This document shows positions 37,896 through 46,095 of a DNA stretch of 64,000 nucleotides, in pieces. A program made the position numbers and the translations under genes. Numbering within the stretch: position 1 is the first letter of the stretch; the number at the start of each line of letters is the position of its first letter. The DNA comes from Pseudomonadota bacterium. Its GTDB lineage: Bacteria > Myxococcota_A > UBA796 > SXON01. The notes beneath the pieces were generated by a model, which was not told where the DNA came from, did not search any database, and saw only the letters and a program-made list of their open reading frames with translations. The stretch lies in contig JAUXQH010000029.1 in assembly GCA_030685065.1 (NCBI GenBank), forward strand, positions 1 to 64,000, given 5' to 3'.

Positions 37896-39199
37896 GGGGT
37901 GCTCCCGGGATCGGCGGGGATCGCCGGGGCGGGCGGTCGGGCCGCGGCGCGCCGCCGCTCACGGAGCATCTGGAAGTAGCTCTCCAAGCGGTTCTTGATG
38001 TTGGCCGCCGAGAAGTAGCGGGGATCCACCAGGTCGCTCTCGATGAACGCCCCCGGGATGCCGGTGCGCCTCTCGACCTCGCGCAGGATGAGCAGCTGCC
38101 CCGCCGAGAAGCTGTTGCAGCTCTTCACCGAGTTGATGACGAACCCGTCCGCCGCGTACTCCTCGATGTACTCGACGAGCATGTCGATGCGGTCGGGCAG
38201 GCTGTGGTTGGTGTAGCAGCCGCTGCAGTAGTCGCAGAGCGTCCCCAGCGGATCGGTGGGGTCGTGGCGGAAGCCGAAGTCGTAGGTCCCGCCGACCTTG
38301 GTGTAGGTGCTCGCCACCACCACGGCGCCCTCGTCGCTGAACATCTGCCAGAATTGGTTGAAGCTGGTCCAATTCGGCGGCCCCTCGATCACGAGGCGGA
38401 AGTGCTGAGCGTCGAGGCGGCCGCTCGGGGTCTCGGGGCCCTGGTTGGCCGCGATGCGCTCGTCGACCTCCTCCCGCAGCGCTGCGTAGTAGTCCGCGCC
38501 CTCCTGGGTGCCGCGGAACGCGCTGAACATCGGGCCGATGTAGTAGACGCCGCCGAAGTAGCTGTCGATCGGGCTCGGCGTCCGCTTGGCCGCGTGCAGC
38601 ACGTAGACGAGGTCCTCCTCCGCGCGCGCCGAGAGGCGCAACATCTCGCGCAGCTTCTCCTCGTCGTAGGGCCGCCCGGTCACCTTCTCCAGCGCCGGGA
38701 TGACGTCCTCGCGGAGCTGGCGGACCATGTAGGCGCGCTGATCGGCGGTGATCTGCCCGTCTCCCTGGTAGGGCACCTGGAGGAACACCGTCGGGCAGTC
38801 GTAGTGCTCGCGGAGCAGCTCGAACCACTTCATGAAGGTGTAGCAGCCGGTGTAGGACAGCAGCAGCAGGTCCGGCGGGGGCAGGCGGGTGCCCGTGGGG
38901 CCGATGTTGCCCTGGAGCATCATCCCGATGTCCGCCTTGACGTAGGTGCACACGTCGGCGCTGTGGCCGGCCTTCTCCGCCTCGGCGATGTAGCCACGCG
39001 ACAGGCCGCGCATCCCCGACTGGAGCGCGTTGATCTCGGGGAGCACCGGCAGGGCCCCGAAGCTGCGGATCAGCTCGGTGAGGTTGCCGGGGACGAAGGT
39101 GTACACGACCTTCTCGCCCGTCTGCGGGGCCGCCTCCAGCCGCTCGAAGTGGTCGCCGATCATGTCCTTCTGGAGGATCATGGAGCGGTCCTTGCTCAT
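37892..39199 (-). CDS. bcrB: ATP-dependent benzoyl-CoA reductase subunit B (BcrB-like)
   Basis: HgdB-like fold; SYTGCYTFMKWFELLREHYDCP; CDYCSGCYTNHSLPDRIDMLVEYI. Confidence 0.87.
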   Translation of the reverse strand: MSKDRSMILQKDMIGDHFERLEAAPQTGEKVVYTFVPGNLTELIRSFGALPVLPEINALQSGMRGLSRGYIAEAEKAGHSADVCTYVKADIGMMLQGNIGPTGTRLPPPDLLLLSYTGCYTFMKWFELLREHYDCPTVFLQVPYQGDGQITADQRAYMVRQLREDVIPALEKVTGRPYDEEKLREMLRLSARAEEDLVYVLHAAKRTPSPIDSYFGGVYYIGPMFSAFRGTQEGADYYAALREEVDERIAANQGPETPSGRLDAQHFRLVIEGPPNWTSFNQFWQMFSDEGAVVVASTYTKVGGTYDFGFRHDPTDPLGTLCDYCSGCYTNHSLPDRIDMLVEYIEEYAADGFVINSVKSCNSFSAGQLLILREVERRTGIPGAFIESDLVDPRYFSAANIKNRLESYFQMLRERRRAAARPPAPAIPADPGSTP

Positions 39200-40491
39200 G
39201 GGGAACCTCCGTCGGCCGCGGTGGGAGAGTGGGGACCAGCGCGCGCGACGTCGGGGGCCTCGTCCCGGGTGCCGATCCAGAGCTTGATCGAGTCGGAGAA
39301 GGTCCCCGCCTGCTCGCGGTACTGCTGGAACTGACCGGTGTTCTCGGCGTACTCGAAGGCGATGCACGGGAGCTTCGCGGCCTCCGCGCCAGCGCGGAGC
39401 ATGGGGCGGTCCAGGAGCGCCGGATCGCAGAAGGACGGCGCGGCAAAGATGACGCCGTCCGCCCCGGCCGCGGCGACCTGCTCGGGGACGAGGCGCCGCT
39501 TTCCGCCCGCGTCCGGCTCGTAGTACACGCTCGTCTTGCGGTGGCGGAACAACGTGGCGTGCGCGAGGCGGGCGAGCGGGCCGGCGTCGGGCATCCCGTC
39601 GACCGGGGCGCCGTCGGGGCAGCCGGTCGGCCCGAGCACCAGGCGGTTGCCGATGAGCAGATCGTCGTCCACGACGTAACAGCCGGCGCGTTCGATGGTG
39701 CGGATGAGGCCGAGCGGAGGCTGCTCGCAGAACGCCCCGACGAGGATCACGCGGGCGTTGTCCCGGGCGTGCGCGGGGTCGGCCTCGGCCAGCCGCAGGT
39801 AGGCGCGGGCGCGGGGCAGCCAGTCCTCCACCGGGCACACCTCGCCAGCGCGGAGGAGGAGGTACAGCTCCTCCGTCGGCACCTTCCACGGGGCCATGCG
39901 CCGGAGGGTGTAGAGGGCCTCGACGACGCCGCGCATCTCGTCGTAGAGCGCGATCGAAGCCTCGAGGTGGGCGTCGGTGACCACGCGCCCGGTGATGCGG
40001 GAGAGGTCCGCGAGGATGGTGCGGAGCTCCTCCACCCAGAACCCCATGGCCCGCTCGGGCCGGTTCACCTGGGGAAGGTCGACGTAGTGCACGTAGGTGC
40101 CGGGCTCGAGCAGCTGCCACATGCCCGACAGGTTGCGGATCACGTCGCACGTGCTCGGGAACAACATCGCCGAGAGGCACCTCAGCCGGCCGGAGAGCCC
40201 GAGCTCGACCACGGACCGGGGCAGGTGGCAGATGTAGCTCTGGTAGTAGGCGTCGCCGCGGATGATCTCCAGGTTCCCGCCGCCGTGGACGCCCACCGGC
40301 AACATCCCCGCGGCGTGGATGAGCTCGCGCGGCACATAGACCGGCAGGTACCCGCAGGCCTTGCGCCCGGGCGCCGCGTCCAGCCACGCCCGGACGACGC
40401 CGAGGTCGAGATCCTCGTACAGGCCGCGGGCCCAGGCGACGATCTCGGCGCGCGAGGAGCCGCCGTCGCGGCGGGAGGGCTCGGGGGTCAT
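39196..40491 (-). CDS. bcrC: ATP-dependent benzoyl-CoA reductase subunit C (BcrC-like)
   Basis: YVPRELIHAAGMLPVGVHGGG; YICHLPRSVVELGL; MLFPSTCDVIRNLSGMW; VGAFCEQPPLGLIRTIE. Confidence 0.87.
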   Translation of the reverse strand: MTPEPSRRDGGSSRAEIVAWARGLYEDLDLGVVRAWLDAAPGRKACGYLPVYVPRELIHAAGMLPVGVHGGGNLEIIRGDAYYQSYICHLPRSVVELGLSGRLRCLSAMLFPSTCDVIRNLSGMWQLLEPGTYVHYVDLPQVNRPERAMGFWVEELRTILADLSRITGRVVTDAHLEASIALYDEMRGVVEALYTLRRMAPWKVPTEELYLLLRAGEVCPVEDWLPRARAYLRLAEADPAHARDNARVILVGAFCEQPPLGLIRTIERAGCYVVDDDLLIGNRLVLGPTGCPDGAPVDGMPDAGPLARLAHATLFRHRKTSVYYEPDAGGKRRLVPEQVAAAGADGVIFAAPSFCDPALLDRPMLRAGAEAAKLPCIAFEYAENTGQFQQYREQAGTFSDSIKLWIGTRDEAPDVARAGPHSPTAADGGSP

Positions 40492-41270
40492 GCGGTCCTC
40501 CAGGTGGGTTGGCGCCGCTCCAGGAAGGCCCGCAGGCCCTCCTCCGGGTCCGGGTGCGCCATCAGGTCCGTGAGGTAGAGCTGCTCCAGCGCCGGGAGGT
40601 CCTCGTGGAGCCCACGCAGCAGCGGCCGCCGGGCCGCGCGCCAGGCCATCCGCAGCGCGTGCGGCGACAGCGGCGCGAGGGCGCGCTCGTACCACCCGAC
40701 GATGGACGCCTCGGGGTCCTCGGTGCACGCCTCGGCGAGCCCCATCGCCACCGCGTCGGCCCCGCGCACGGCATCGCCCGTGGTCACCAGCCGGGTGGCC
40801 TTCGCGCCGCCGACGCGCCAACGGAGCCCCAGCGCGGCGATCGGCGGGAACACGCCGAGCTTGACCTCGGGCACGCCGAGGGAGGCGTCGGGGGTCACGT
40901 GGACGGTGCCGCACCAGAGCGCCAGCTCGGCCCCGCCGCCGAGGCAGCGCCCCCGCACCGCGGCCGCCGTGGGGAGCCCGGTCTCCTCGAGCTCGACGAA
41001 CAGCTGGTGGAAGGCGGGGAGCATCGCGTCGACCCGCCCGGGGAGGTGCTCCTCGACGGAGGCCCCGTAGCAGAAGTGGGCGCCCTGGCCCTGGAACAAC
41101 ACGAGGCGCACGCGCGGATCGGCGGCGACGCGGCCCACCGCATCGCGCAGCGCGAGGACGGCGTCGGTGTCGAGCAGGTTGGCGGGCGGCCGCGCGAGGA
41201 TCAGGCGGACGAGCCCGCCGTCGTGGGAGGTGTGGACCTCGACCGGAGGCGCCTTCGCGGGGGCGCTCAC
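40488..41270 (-). CDS. dch: Enoyl-CoA hydratase family; probable cyclohexa-1,5-diene-1-carbonyl-CoA hydratase (Dch)
   Basis: Crotonase fold (VRLILARPPANLLD, AVRGRCLGGGAELALWC, PEVKLGVFPP); context of bcr genes; GTG start overlapping the upstream gene. Confidence 0.75.
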   Translation of the reverse strand: MSAPAKAPPVEVHTSHDGGLVRLILARPPANLLDTDAVLALRDAVGRVAADPRVRLVLFQGQGAHFCYGASVEEHLPGRVDAMLPAFHQLFVELEETGLPTAAAVRGRCLGGGAELALWCGTVHVTPDASLGVPEVKLGVFPPIAALGLRWRVGGAKATRLVTTGDAVRGADAVAMGLAEACTEDPEASIVGWYERALAPLSPHALRMAWRAARRPLLRGLHEDLPALEQLYLTDLMAHPDPEEGLRAFLERRQPTWRTA

Positions 41271-42364
41271 GCCGACACCGACGGGACGAGCACGATGCGC
41301 CGGGTGGCGCGGTGCGCGTGGACGTCGGCGAAGGCGGTCGCGATGTCGGCGAGCGGTCGGAGCTCCACGCGGCTGGCGATGTCGATGCGCCCGTCCAGCG
41401 CCATCTGCACCACCTCCGGGTAGTACGCGGGGTCGCACCCCCAGTTGCCGAGGGCTCGCGCGTCGAACGCCATGAGGTTCGACAGGCGCACCTCGAGGCG
41501 GTCGAGGGTGAAGCCGACCACGCACAGGGTCGCGCCGTGCACGAGGAGGTCGAAGGCGAGCGACTGGCCCGCCGCGGTTCCCGAGCACTCGAGGATGGTC
41601 CAGCGCGTGGTGGGGACACCGGCGGCCCGACACGCCTCGACCACCTGCTTGCGGAGCTCGCGCGACGCCCGCCCCGTCGCGTCCACCGTCAACTCCACCC
41701 CGAGGGCGGCGGCCTCGGCGAGCCGCGCCGAGGACACGTCGATCCCGACGACCCACGCCCCGAGGGCGCGGGCGATCTGGGCGGCGTAGCCGCCGACGCC
41801 GCCGAGGCCGATGACCACCGCCACGTCCCCGGCGCGGAGGCCGGCGCGCCGGATCGCCTGGAAGGGCGTGGACACCGCGTCGGCCACGACCGCGAGGTGG
41901 CGGAGCGAGACGCCCGCGGCGCCGAGCGGCGCGTCGGGATCCCCCGTGAAGCCGGGCACGACGCACAGCCCGTGGGCCGGCACGCGCACGTGGGTGGCGA
42001 AGCCGCCGTCCTGGTCGTTCCCCGGCATGATCTGGCGCTTGCAGATCATCGGGTGCCCGGCGCGACAGTCCGCGCAGGCGCCGCAGGGGATCACCGCGGG
42101 CACCACCACCCCGGCGCCGAGCAGGTGGGTCGCGGCAGCGCCCGCCTCGCGGACCACCCCCGCGATCTCGTGCCCGAGGATGAGCGGCAGGGCGTGGCGG
42201 GTGCGCACGCCGTCGTAGAGGAAGCCGAGGTCGGTGTGACAGAGGCCGCAGCCCGCCACCTCCACCAGCACCTCGTCTTCCGCGAGCGGGCCCCCGTCGC
42301 GCTCCGTCGGGCGCAGCGGGGCGCCGACCTCGACCAGCTCGTAGCCGCGCAGGCCGCCGGTCAC
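41267..42364 (-). CDS. had: Zinc-dependent alcohol dehydrogenase; probable 6-hydroxycyclohex-1-ene-1-carbonyl-CoA dehydrogenase (Had)
   Basis: GCGLCHTDLGFLYDGVRTRHALPLILGHEIAGVV; CGACADCRAGHPMICKRQIMPGND; GLGGVGGYAAQIA; bcr context. Confidence 0.8.
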   Translation of the reverse strand: MTGGLRGYELVEVGAPLRPTERDGGPLAEDEVLVEVAGCGLCHTDLGFLYDGVRTRHALPLILGHEIAGVVREAGAAATHLLGAGVVVPAVIPCGACADCRAGHPMICKRQIMPGNDQDGGFATHVRVPAHGLCVVPGFTGDPDAPLGAAGVSLRHLAVVADAVSTPFQAIRRAGLRAGDVAVVIGLGGVGGYAAQIARALGAWVVGIDVSSARLAEAAALGVELTVDATGRASRELRKQVVEACRAAGVPTTRWTILECSGTAAGQSLAFDLLVHGATLCVVGFTLDRLEVRLSNLMAFDARALGNWGCDPAYYPEVVQMALDGRIDIASRVELRPLADIATAFADVHAHRATRRIVLVPSVSA

Positions 42365-43212
42365 GTGCCGAGCCCGAACACACGGCTGGCGTTTCCGGAG
42401 AGGAGGAGGTCGGCGCGGTCGGGCGGCACGCCGAGGCGCCCGAAGTCGTCGAGGTAGCGGGCCCAGTCCAGTCCGTTGGACCCGAACATCACCTTCTCGC
42501 TGCCGGTCCGTGACTTCATGAACCCGACCAGCGCGGGCGAGAGGTACCGCGGCATCCAGGCGCTGGTGGAGAGGTAGACGTTGGGCCACTTCGACGCGAC
42601 GGCGATCGCCTCGTCGACCCACGGGAAGCCGGTGTGCGTGCCGACGAGCACGAGGTCGGGGAAGTCGCACGCGATGCGGTCGAGCTGCATCGGCCGCCCG
42701 TGCTCGCTCGGCATCGCCTCCAGCACGTGCCCGATCTGCATCGTGACCGGGATCCCCAGGCCCTCGCACATGGCGTAGAGCGGGTAGAGCTTCCGATGGT
42801 CGAGCCCGATGTCGTAGCCGTATATGTGTAGGTAGATCCCCTTGAAGCCGTGCTCGCGCACGTCGTGCGCCACCTTGTCCAGGCTCTTGCGGATGTGGAG
42901 CGGGTCGTAGCTGGCGAGCCCGTAGACCCGGCCGGGGAACCGCCGGGACAGCTCGGCGATGCGGTCGGTCATGTCGAGCGCGAAGCGCTCCTGCCGCGTG
43001 TAGGACCAGGCCAGCAGGTCCGTGGCGAGCACCGTGCGCACCCCGGCGGCGTCCATGGCCGCGATCAGGTCCTCGGCGGTGGCGTAGCCCTCGCCCCAGG
43101 CCTGCTCGACCTTGCACTTGAGCTCACCGGGGGCGTTCGTGGCCTGGACCCAGCTGTCCTTCCACTCCCGCAGCAGGAGGGGAAAAAGCGTGTCGACAGC
43201 GGCGGATGCCAT
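42361..43212 (-). CDS. Amidohydrolase-2 (metal-dependent TIM-barrel) family protein
   Basis: HDVREHGFKGIYLHIYGYDIGLDHRKLYPLYAMCEGLGIPVTMQIGH...LVLVGTHTGFPWVDEAI...MFGSNGLDWARYLDDF...LLLSGNASRVF. Confidence 0.85.
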   Translation of the reverse strand: MASAAVDTLFPLLLREWKDSWVQATNAPGELKCKVEQAWGEGYATAEDLIAAMDAAGVRTVLATDLLAWSYTRQERFALDMTDRIAELSRRFPGRVYGLASYDPLHIRKSLDKVAHDVREHGFKGIYLHIYGYDIGLDHRKLYPLYAMCEGLGIPVTMQIGHVLEAMPSEHGRPMQLDRIACDFPDLVLVGTHTGFPWVDEAIAVASKWPNVYLSTSAWMPRYLSPALVGFMKSRTGSEKVMFGSNGLDWARYLDDFGRLGVPPDRADLLLSGNASRVFGLGT

Positions 43213-43290
43213 GAGGGGGCTCCAGTTCGGGGTGCCGGGCACCCCGAGGGCGGGGGGTGCCGATCCCTACCGCCGAGCCGCGCTCCCGGT

Positions 43291-43310
43291 CATCGGTCGA
43301 ACGTCCGATG
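43291..43310. promoter_or_regulatory. Imperfect 20-bp palindrome CATCGGTCGAACGTCCGATG, putative operator upstream of the bcr operon
   Basis: 9-bp arms with one mismatch and AA centre; 79 bp upstream of the first gene; same sequence family as 46040-46059. Confidence 0.65.
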
Positions 43311-43325
43311 GTCCGACGCCGACAA

Positions 43326-43868
43326 TCAGCGAAAGCGTGCCGCCATCGCTTGCCATCCCGGGTCCCCGAGCACCTGGTTCGCCATCGGGTAGAGCATCCC
43401 CTCCTCCTTCGCGTTGTGCTGCTGGATCAGCATCATCAGCGTGTCGCCCTGCTCCTCGAGCGCGGTGCGCTCCTCCTCGGCGGCGCAGCGCGCCATCTCG
43501 TCGAGGATGGCGCGCATGTGCGCGTGCTCCCCCCGCATGACCTCGGTGGGCCCGAAGCCGTGGTGCCCCGTGGCGTCCTCGAAGGCGGGGAAGAGCACCT
43601 GCTCCTCCCAGTCGAGGTGCCGGCGCAGCGCCGCGTCGAAGCGGCGGGCGGCATCGACCGCCCCGGCGAGGTCGGGGGCGGACTCGACCTCGGCCCAGAC
43701 GGCGTCGATGTCCCGGTGGTCCGCGGTGAAGAACGCCACCAGCCCCACGTCGGTCGACGCGGCGGGCCGACCGGCCGGGGCCGGGGAGCCGGGGGGTGAC
43801 GCGGCAGCGGCGCGCCCGGGGGGCACGGCGGCGGCGCGGGAACCGAGGAGGCGGGAGATCAGGCTCAT
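43326..43868 (-). CDS. Hemerythrin HHE-domain protein
   Basis: FFTADHRDIDAVW, RHLDWEEQVLFPAFED, MRGEHAHMRAILDEM, QQHNAKEEGMLYPMAN. Confidence 0.88.
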   Translation of the reverse strand: MSLISRLLGSRAAAVPPGRAAAASPPGSPAPAGRPAASTDVGLVAFFTADHRDIDAVWAEVESAPDLAGAVDAARRFDAALRRHLDWEEQVLFPAFEDATGHHGFGPTEVMRGEHAHMRAILDEMARCAAEEERTALEEQGDTLMMLIQQHNAKEEGMLYPMANQVLGDPGWQAMAARFR

Positions 43869-43894
43869 GGAGACGCTCCGGGGGAACGGGGGTG

Positions 43895-43912
43895 TGTTAT
43901 CAAGCGATAACA
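43895..43912. promoter_or_regulatory. Perfect inverted repeat TGTTATC-AAGC-GATAACA, putative TetR operator
   Basis: 7-bp perfect arms in the divergent hemerythrin/TetR intergenic region, abutting the TetR start codon. Confidence 0.75.
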
Positions 43913-44766
43913 TGACGCGCCGCGAAGAGATTGTCACCGCCACGTTGGAGCTGCTCGCCACGACGCCGCTCGACCGGGTCACCACGCGGGGCATCGCCGC
44001 GCGGGTGGGCATCACGCAGCCGGCGCTGTTCCGGCACTTCGAGGGGCGCGACGCGATCGTGGAGGCCGCCGTGACGTGGACGCGCGGCGAGCTCGAGGGC
44101 GTGGCGGCCGCGGTGCTGTCGGCGCCGGCGCCGCCGCTCGTGCGCGCCGAGGCGCTGGCGCGCGCCCTCGGCCATCACGTGACCCGCTGGCCCGGCGTGC
44201 CGCGGCTGCTCTTCGAGGACGTGGCGCGCGGCGAGGACACCGCCTGGAGCGCGGCGCTCCGGGGCCTGCAACAGGCGCAGCGGGCCCTCGTCGCGGGGCT
44301 CGTCCGGGAGGCCGTTGCGCGCGGCGAGGCGCCCGCCGCGATCGACCCGGACCGCGCCGGCGCCTTGTTCGTGGCCGGGATCCAGGGCGTGCTCGTCCAG
44401 TGGCTGGTCGGGGGCGCCACCGGCACGCCCGACGTCCTCGGCTTCGTGGAGGTGTGGCGCGCGGGCGTCGTCGCCGGTCTCCCGCGCTCCCCCGTCGGCG
44501 AGGACCCGGGGGCGTCCGCGCCGGTGCGCGCGTCGGAGGCGGATGTGTGGATCGACGCCACCGCGATCCTGCGGGGCGGGGCCGATCCGCTCTCGGCGGT
44601 GCTCGCCGCGGCGGACCGCGTGGCCCCGGGCGGCGCCCTCCGCGTCGTCGCCCCGTTCGCGCCCATGCCGCTCGGGGCGCTCCTGCGGGGCCGCGGCTGG
44701 GCGGTCGAGATCGCGTGCGCCACCGCGGGGGGCCCCTACACCCTCGTCGCGCGGCGGCCGGCGTGA
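43912..44766 (+). CDS. TetR-family regulator fused to C-terminal DUF2249/TusA-like domain
   Basis: MTRREEIVTATLELLATTPLDRVTTRGIAARVGITQPALFRHFEGRDAIV; C-term DVWIDATAILRGGADPLSAVLAAADRVAPGGALRVVAPFAPMPLGALLRGRGW. Confidence 0.82.
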   Translation: MTRREEIVTATLELLATTPLDRVTTRGIAARVGITQPALFRHFEGRDAIVEAAVTWTRGELEGVAAAVLSAPAPPLVRAEALARALGHHVTRWPGVPRLLFEDVARGEDTAWSAALRGLQQAQRALVAGLVREAVARGEAPAAIDPDRAGALFVAGIQGVLVQWLVGGATGTPDVLGFVEVWRAGVVAGLPRSPVGEDPGASAPVRASEADVWIDATAILRGGADPLSAVLAAADRVAPGGALRVVAPFAPMPLGALLRGRGWAVEIACATAGGPYTLVARRPA

Positions 44767-46028
44767 GCGCCGCCCTCCCCTCCTACGGCGCCCCGCGCCT
44801 CGACCAGGGGCCCCCGCTCGCGATCCCGGCGAGCTTCTTCCTCACCGCGCCGGTCGCCATCGTCGCGGCCGGGGTGCTCGTGCTCGTGTACGGCGGCGCG
44901 CTCCAGAGCCGCTGGACCGGCCCCGCCTTCGCCGTGGCGCACCTCGGCACGCTCGGCCTCCTCGGCGCGACCATGCTGGGCGCGCTCTACCAGCTCATCC
45001 CGGTGCTCGGGGGCACGCCGGTGCCGGGGGTGCGCCTCGCCCACGCCGTGCACGCGCTGTTCGTGGGCGGGCTCGCGGCGCTGGTGGCGCGGTTCTGCGG
45101 GGCGCCGCCTCCGTTCGGGTGGGGCGGCGCGGCGGCGTTGACCGGCGCGATCACGCTGTTCGCCGGGCCGGTGGCGGTGGCGCTCGCCCGGGCGCCGTCC
45201 CGCACCTGGCCCGTGGTCGGGATGCGGGCCGCGGCGCTCGCCCTCGTCGTCGCGCTCCTCCTCGGCCTGCGGTTGGCCGTCCCGCCGCTCTCGCCGCTGC
45301 GGCCGCTCTGGATCCAGGTCCACCTGACCGTCGGGCTCCTCGGCTGGGTGGGCGGGCTGGTCGCCGCCGTCGCGTGGCAGCTCGTGCCGATGTTCTACCT
45401 CGTCCCGGCCTTCGATCGGCGCCTTCCCGCCGTCGTCCTCGCGCTCCAGGTGGTCGGGGTCGTCGGCCCGCTCGGGGTGCTCGCGCTGGCCGAGGCGGGG
45501 GTCGACGTGGGGAGCGGGGCGGCGCTCGTCGCCGCGGCGCCGGCGGCCCTCGCGGTGTGGGGGATCGCGCCCGCGGCGCTCCTGCACGGGCTGGTCCGGC
45601 GAAAGCGCGCGGGGGCCGACGGCAGCGTGCGGTTCTGGTTCGCGGCGCTGCCCGTCGCGCTCGCGCTCGGTCCGCTGGCGCTCGCCGCGTGGGCCCTGCC
45701 GGACCCGCGGTGGGCGCTCGCCTTCGGATGGCTGGCGATCTGGGGGTGGGCCGGCACGATCGTGCACGGCATGCTCACGCGCATCGTCCCGTTCCTCACG
45801 TGGTTCCACCGGTTCTCGCCGCTGCTCGGCAAGCGACGCGTCCCCGCGATGCGCGCGCTCTACCCGGACGTGCGCGTGCGCATCGGCCTCGCCCTGCACG
45901 TCGGCACCACGCTCGCGGGGCTCGTCGCCATCCTCCTCCGCGTCGCGTGGCCCGCGGGCCTGGGCCTCGTCGTCACGGGCGGCTGGTTGGGGTGGCACCT
46001 CGTCGCCACGTTGCGCCGGAGGCCGTGA
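44763..46028 (+). CDS. Polytopic membrane protein (possibly heme-copper-oxidase-subunit-I/NnrS-like)
   Basis: About 11-12 hydrophobic segments; conserved-looking AHLGTLGLLGATMLGALYQLIPVLGG, IQVHLTVGLLGW, IVHGMLTRIVPFLTWFH; GTGA overlap with the TetR gene. Confidence 0.65.
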   Translation: MSAALPSYGAPRLDQGPPLAIPASFFLTAPVAIVAAGVLVLVYGGALQSRWTGPAFAVAHLGTLGLLGATMLGALYQLIPVLGGTPVPGVRLAHAVHALFVGGLAALVARFCGAPPPFGWGGAAALTGAITLFAGPVAVALARAPSRTWPVVGMRAAALALVVALLLGLRLAVPPLSPLRPLWIQVHLTVGLLGWVGGLVAAVAWQLVPMFYLVPAFDRRLPAVVLALQVVGVVGPLGVLALAEAGVDVGSGAALVAAAPAALAVWGIAPAALLHGLVRRKRAGADGSVRFWFAALPVALALGPLALAAWALPDPRWALAFGWLAIWGWAGTIVHGMLTRIVPFLTWFHRFSPLLGKRRVPAMRALYPDVRVRIGLALHVGTTLAGLVAILLRVAWPAGLGLVVTGGWLGWHLVATLRRRP

Positions 46029-46039
46029 GGCCGACGCGC

Positions 46040-46059
46040 CATCGGTCGAACGACCGATG
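46040..46059. promoter_or_regulatory. Perfect 20-bp palindrome CATCGGTCG-AA-CGACCGATG, putative operator of the 11-gene operon
   Basis: Perfect 9-bp arms; 36 bp upstream of the first gene; near-identical to 43291-43310. Confidence 0.75.
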
Positions 46060-46095
46060 TGGACCCCGGGCTCCCATCGATAGCATGGCGTCATC

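Noticed and set aside
37892-40387. 831-aa ORF as one protein
   Set aside because: N-terminal part is an out-of-frame reading of bcrC; bcrB proper starts at 39199 with a 4-nt overlap.
46040-46059. Palindrome as intrinsic terminator for the 44763-46028 gene
   Set aside because: Only a 2-nt centre and no T-tract, and a near-copy sits upstream of a different operon; operator is the better reading, though a termination role is not excluded.
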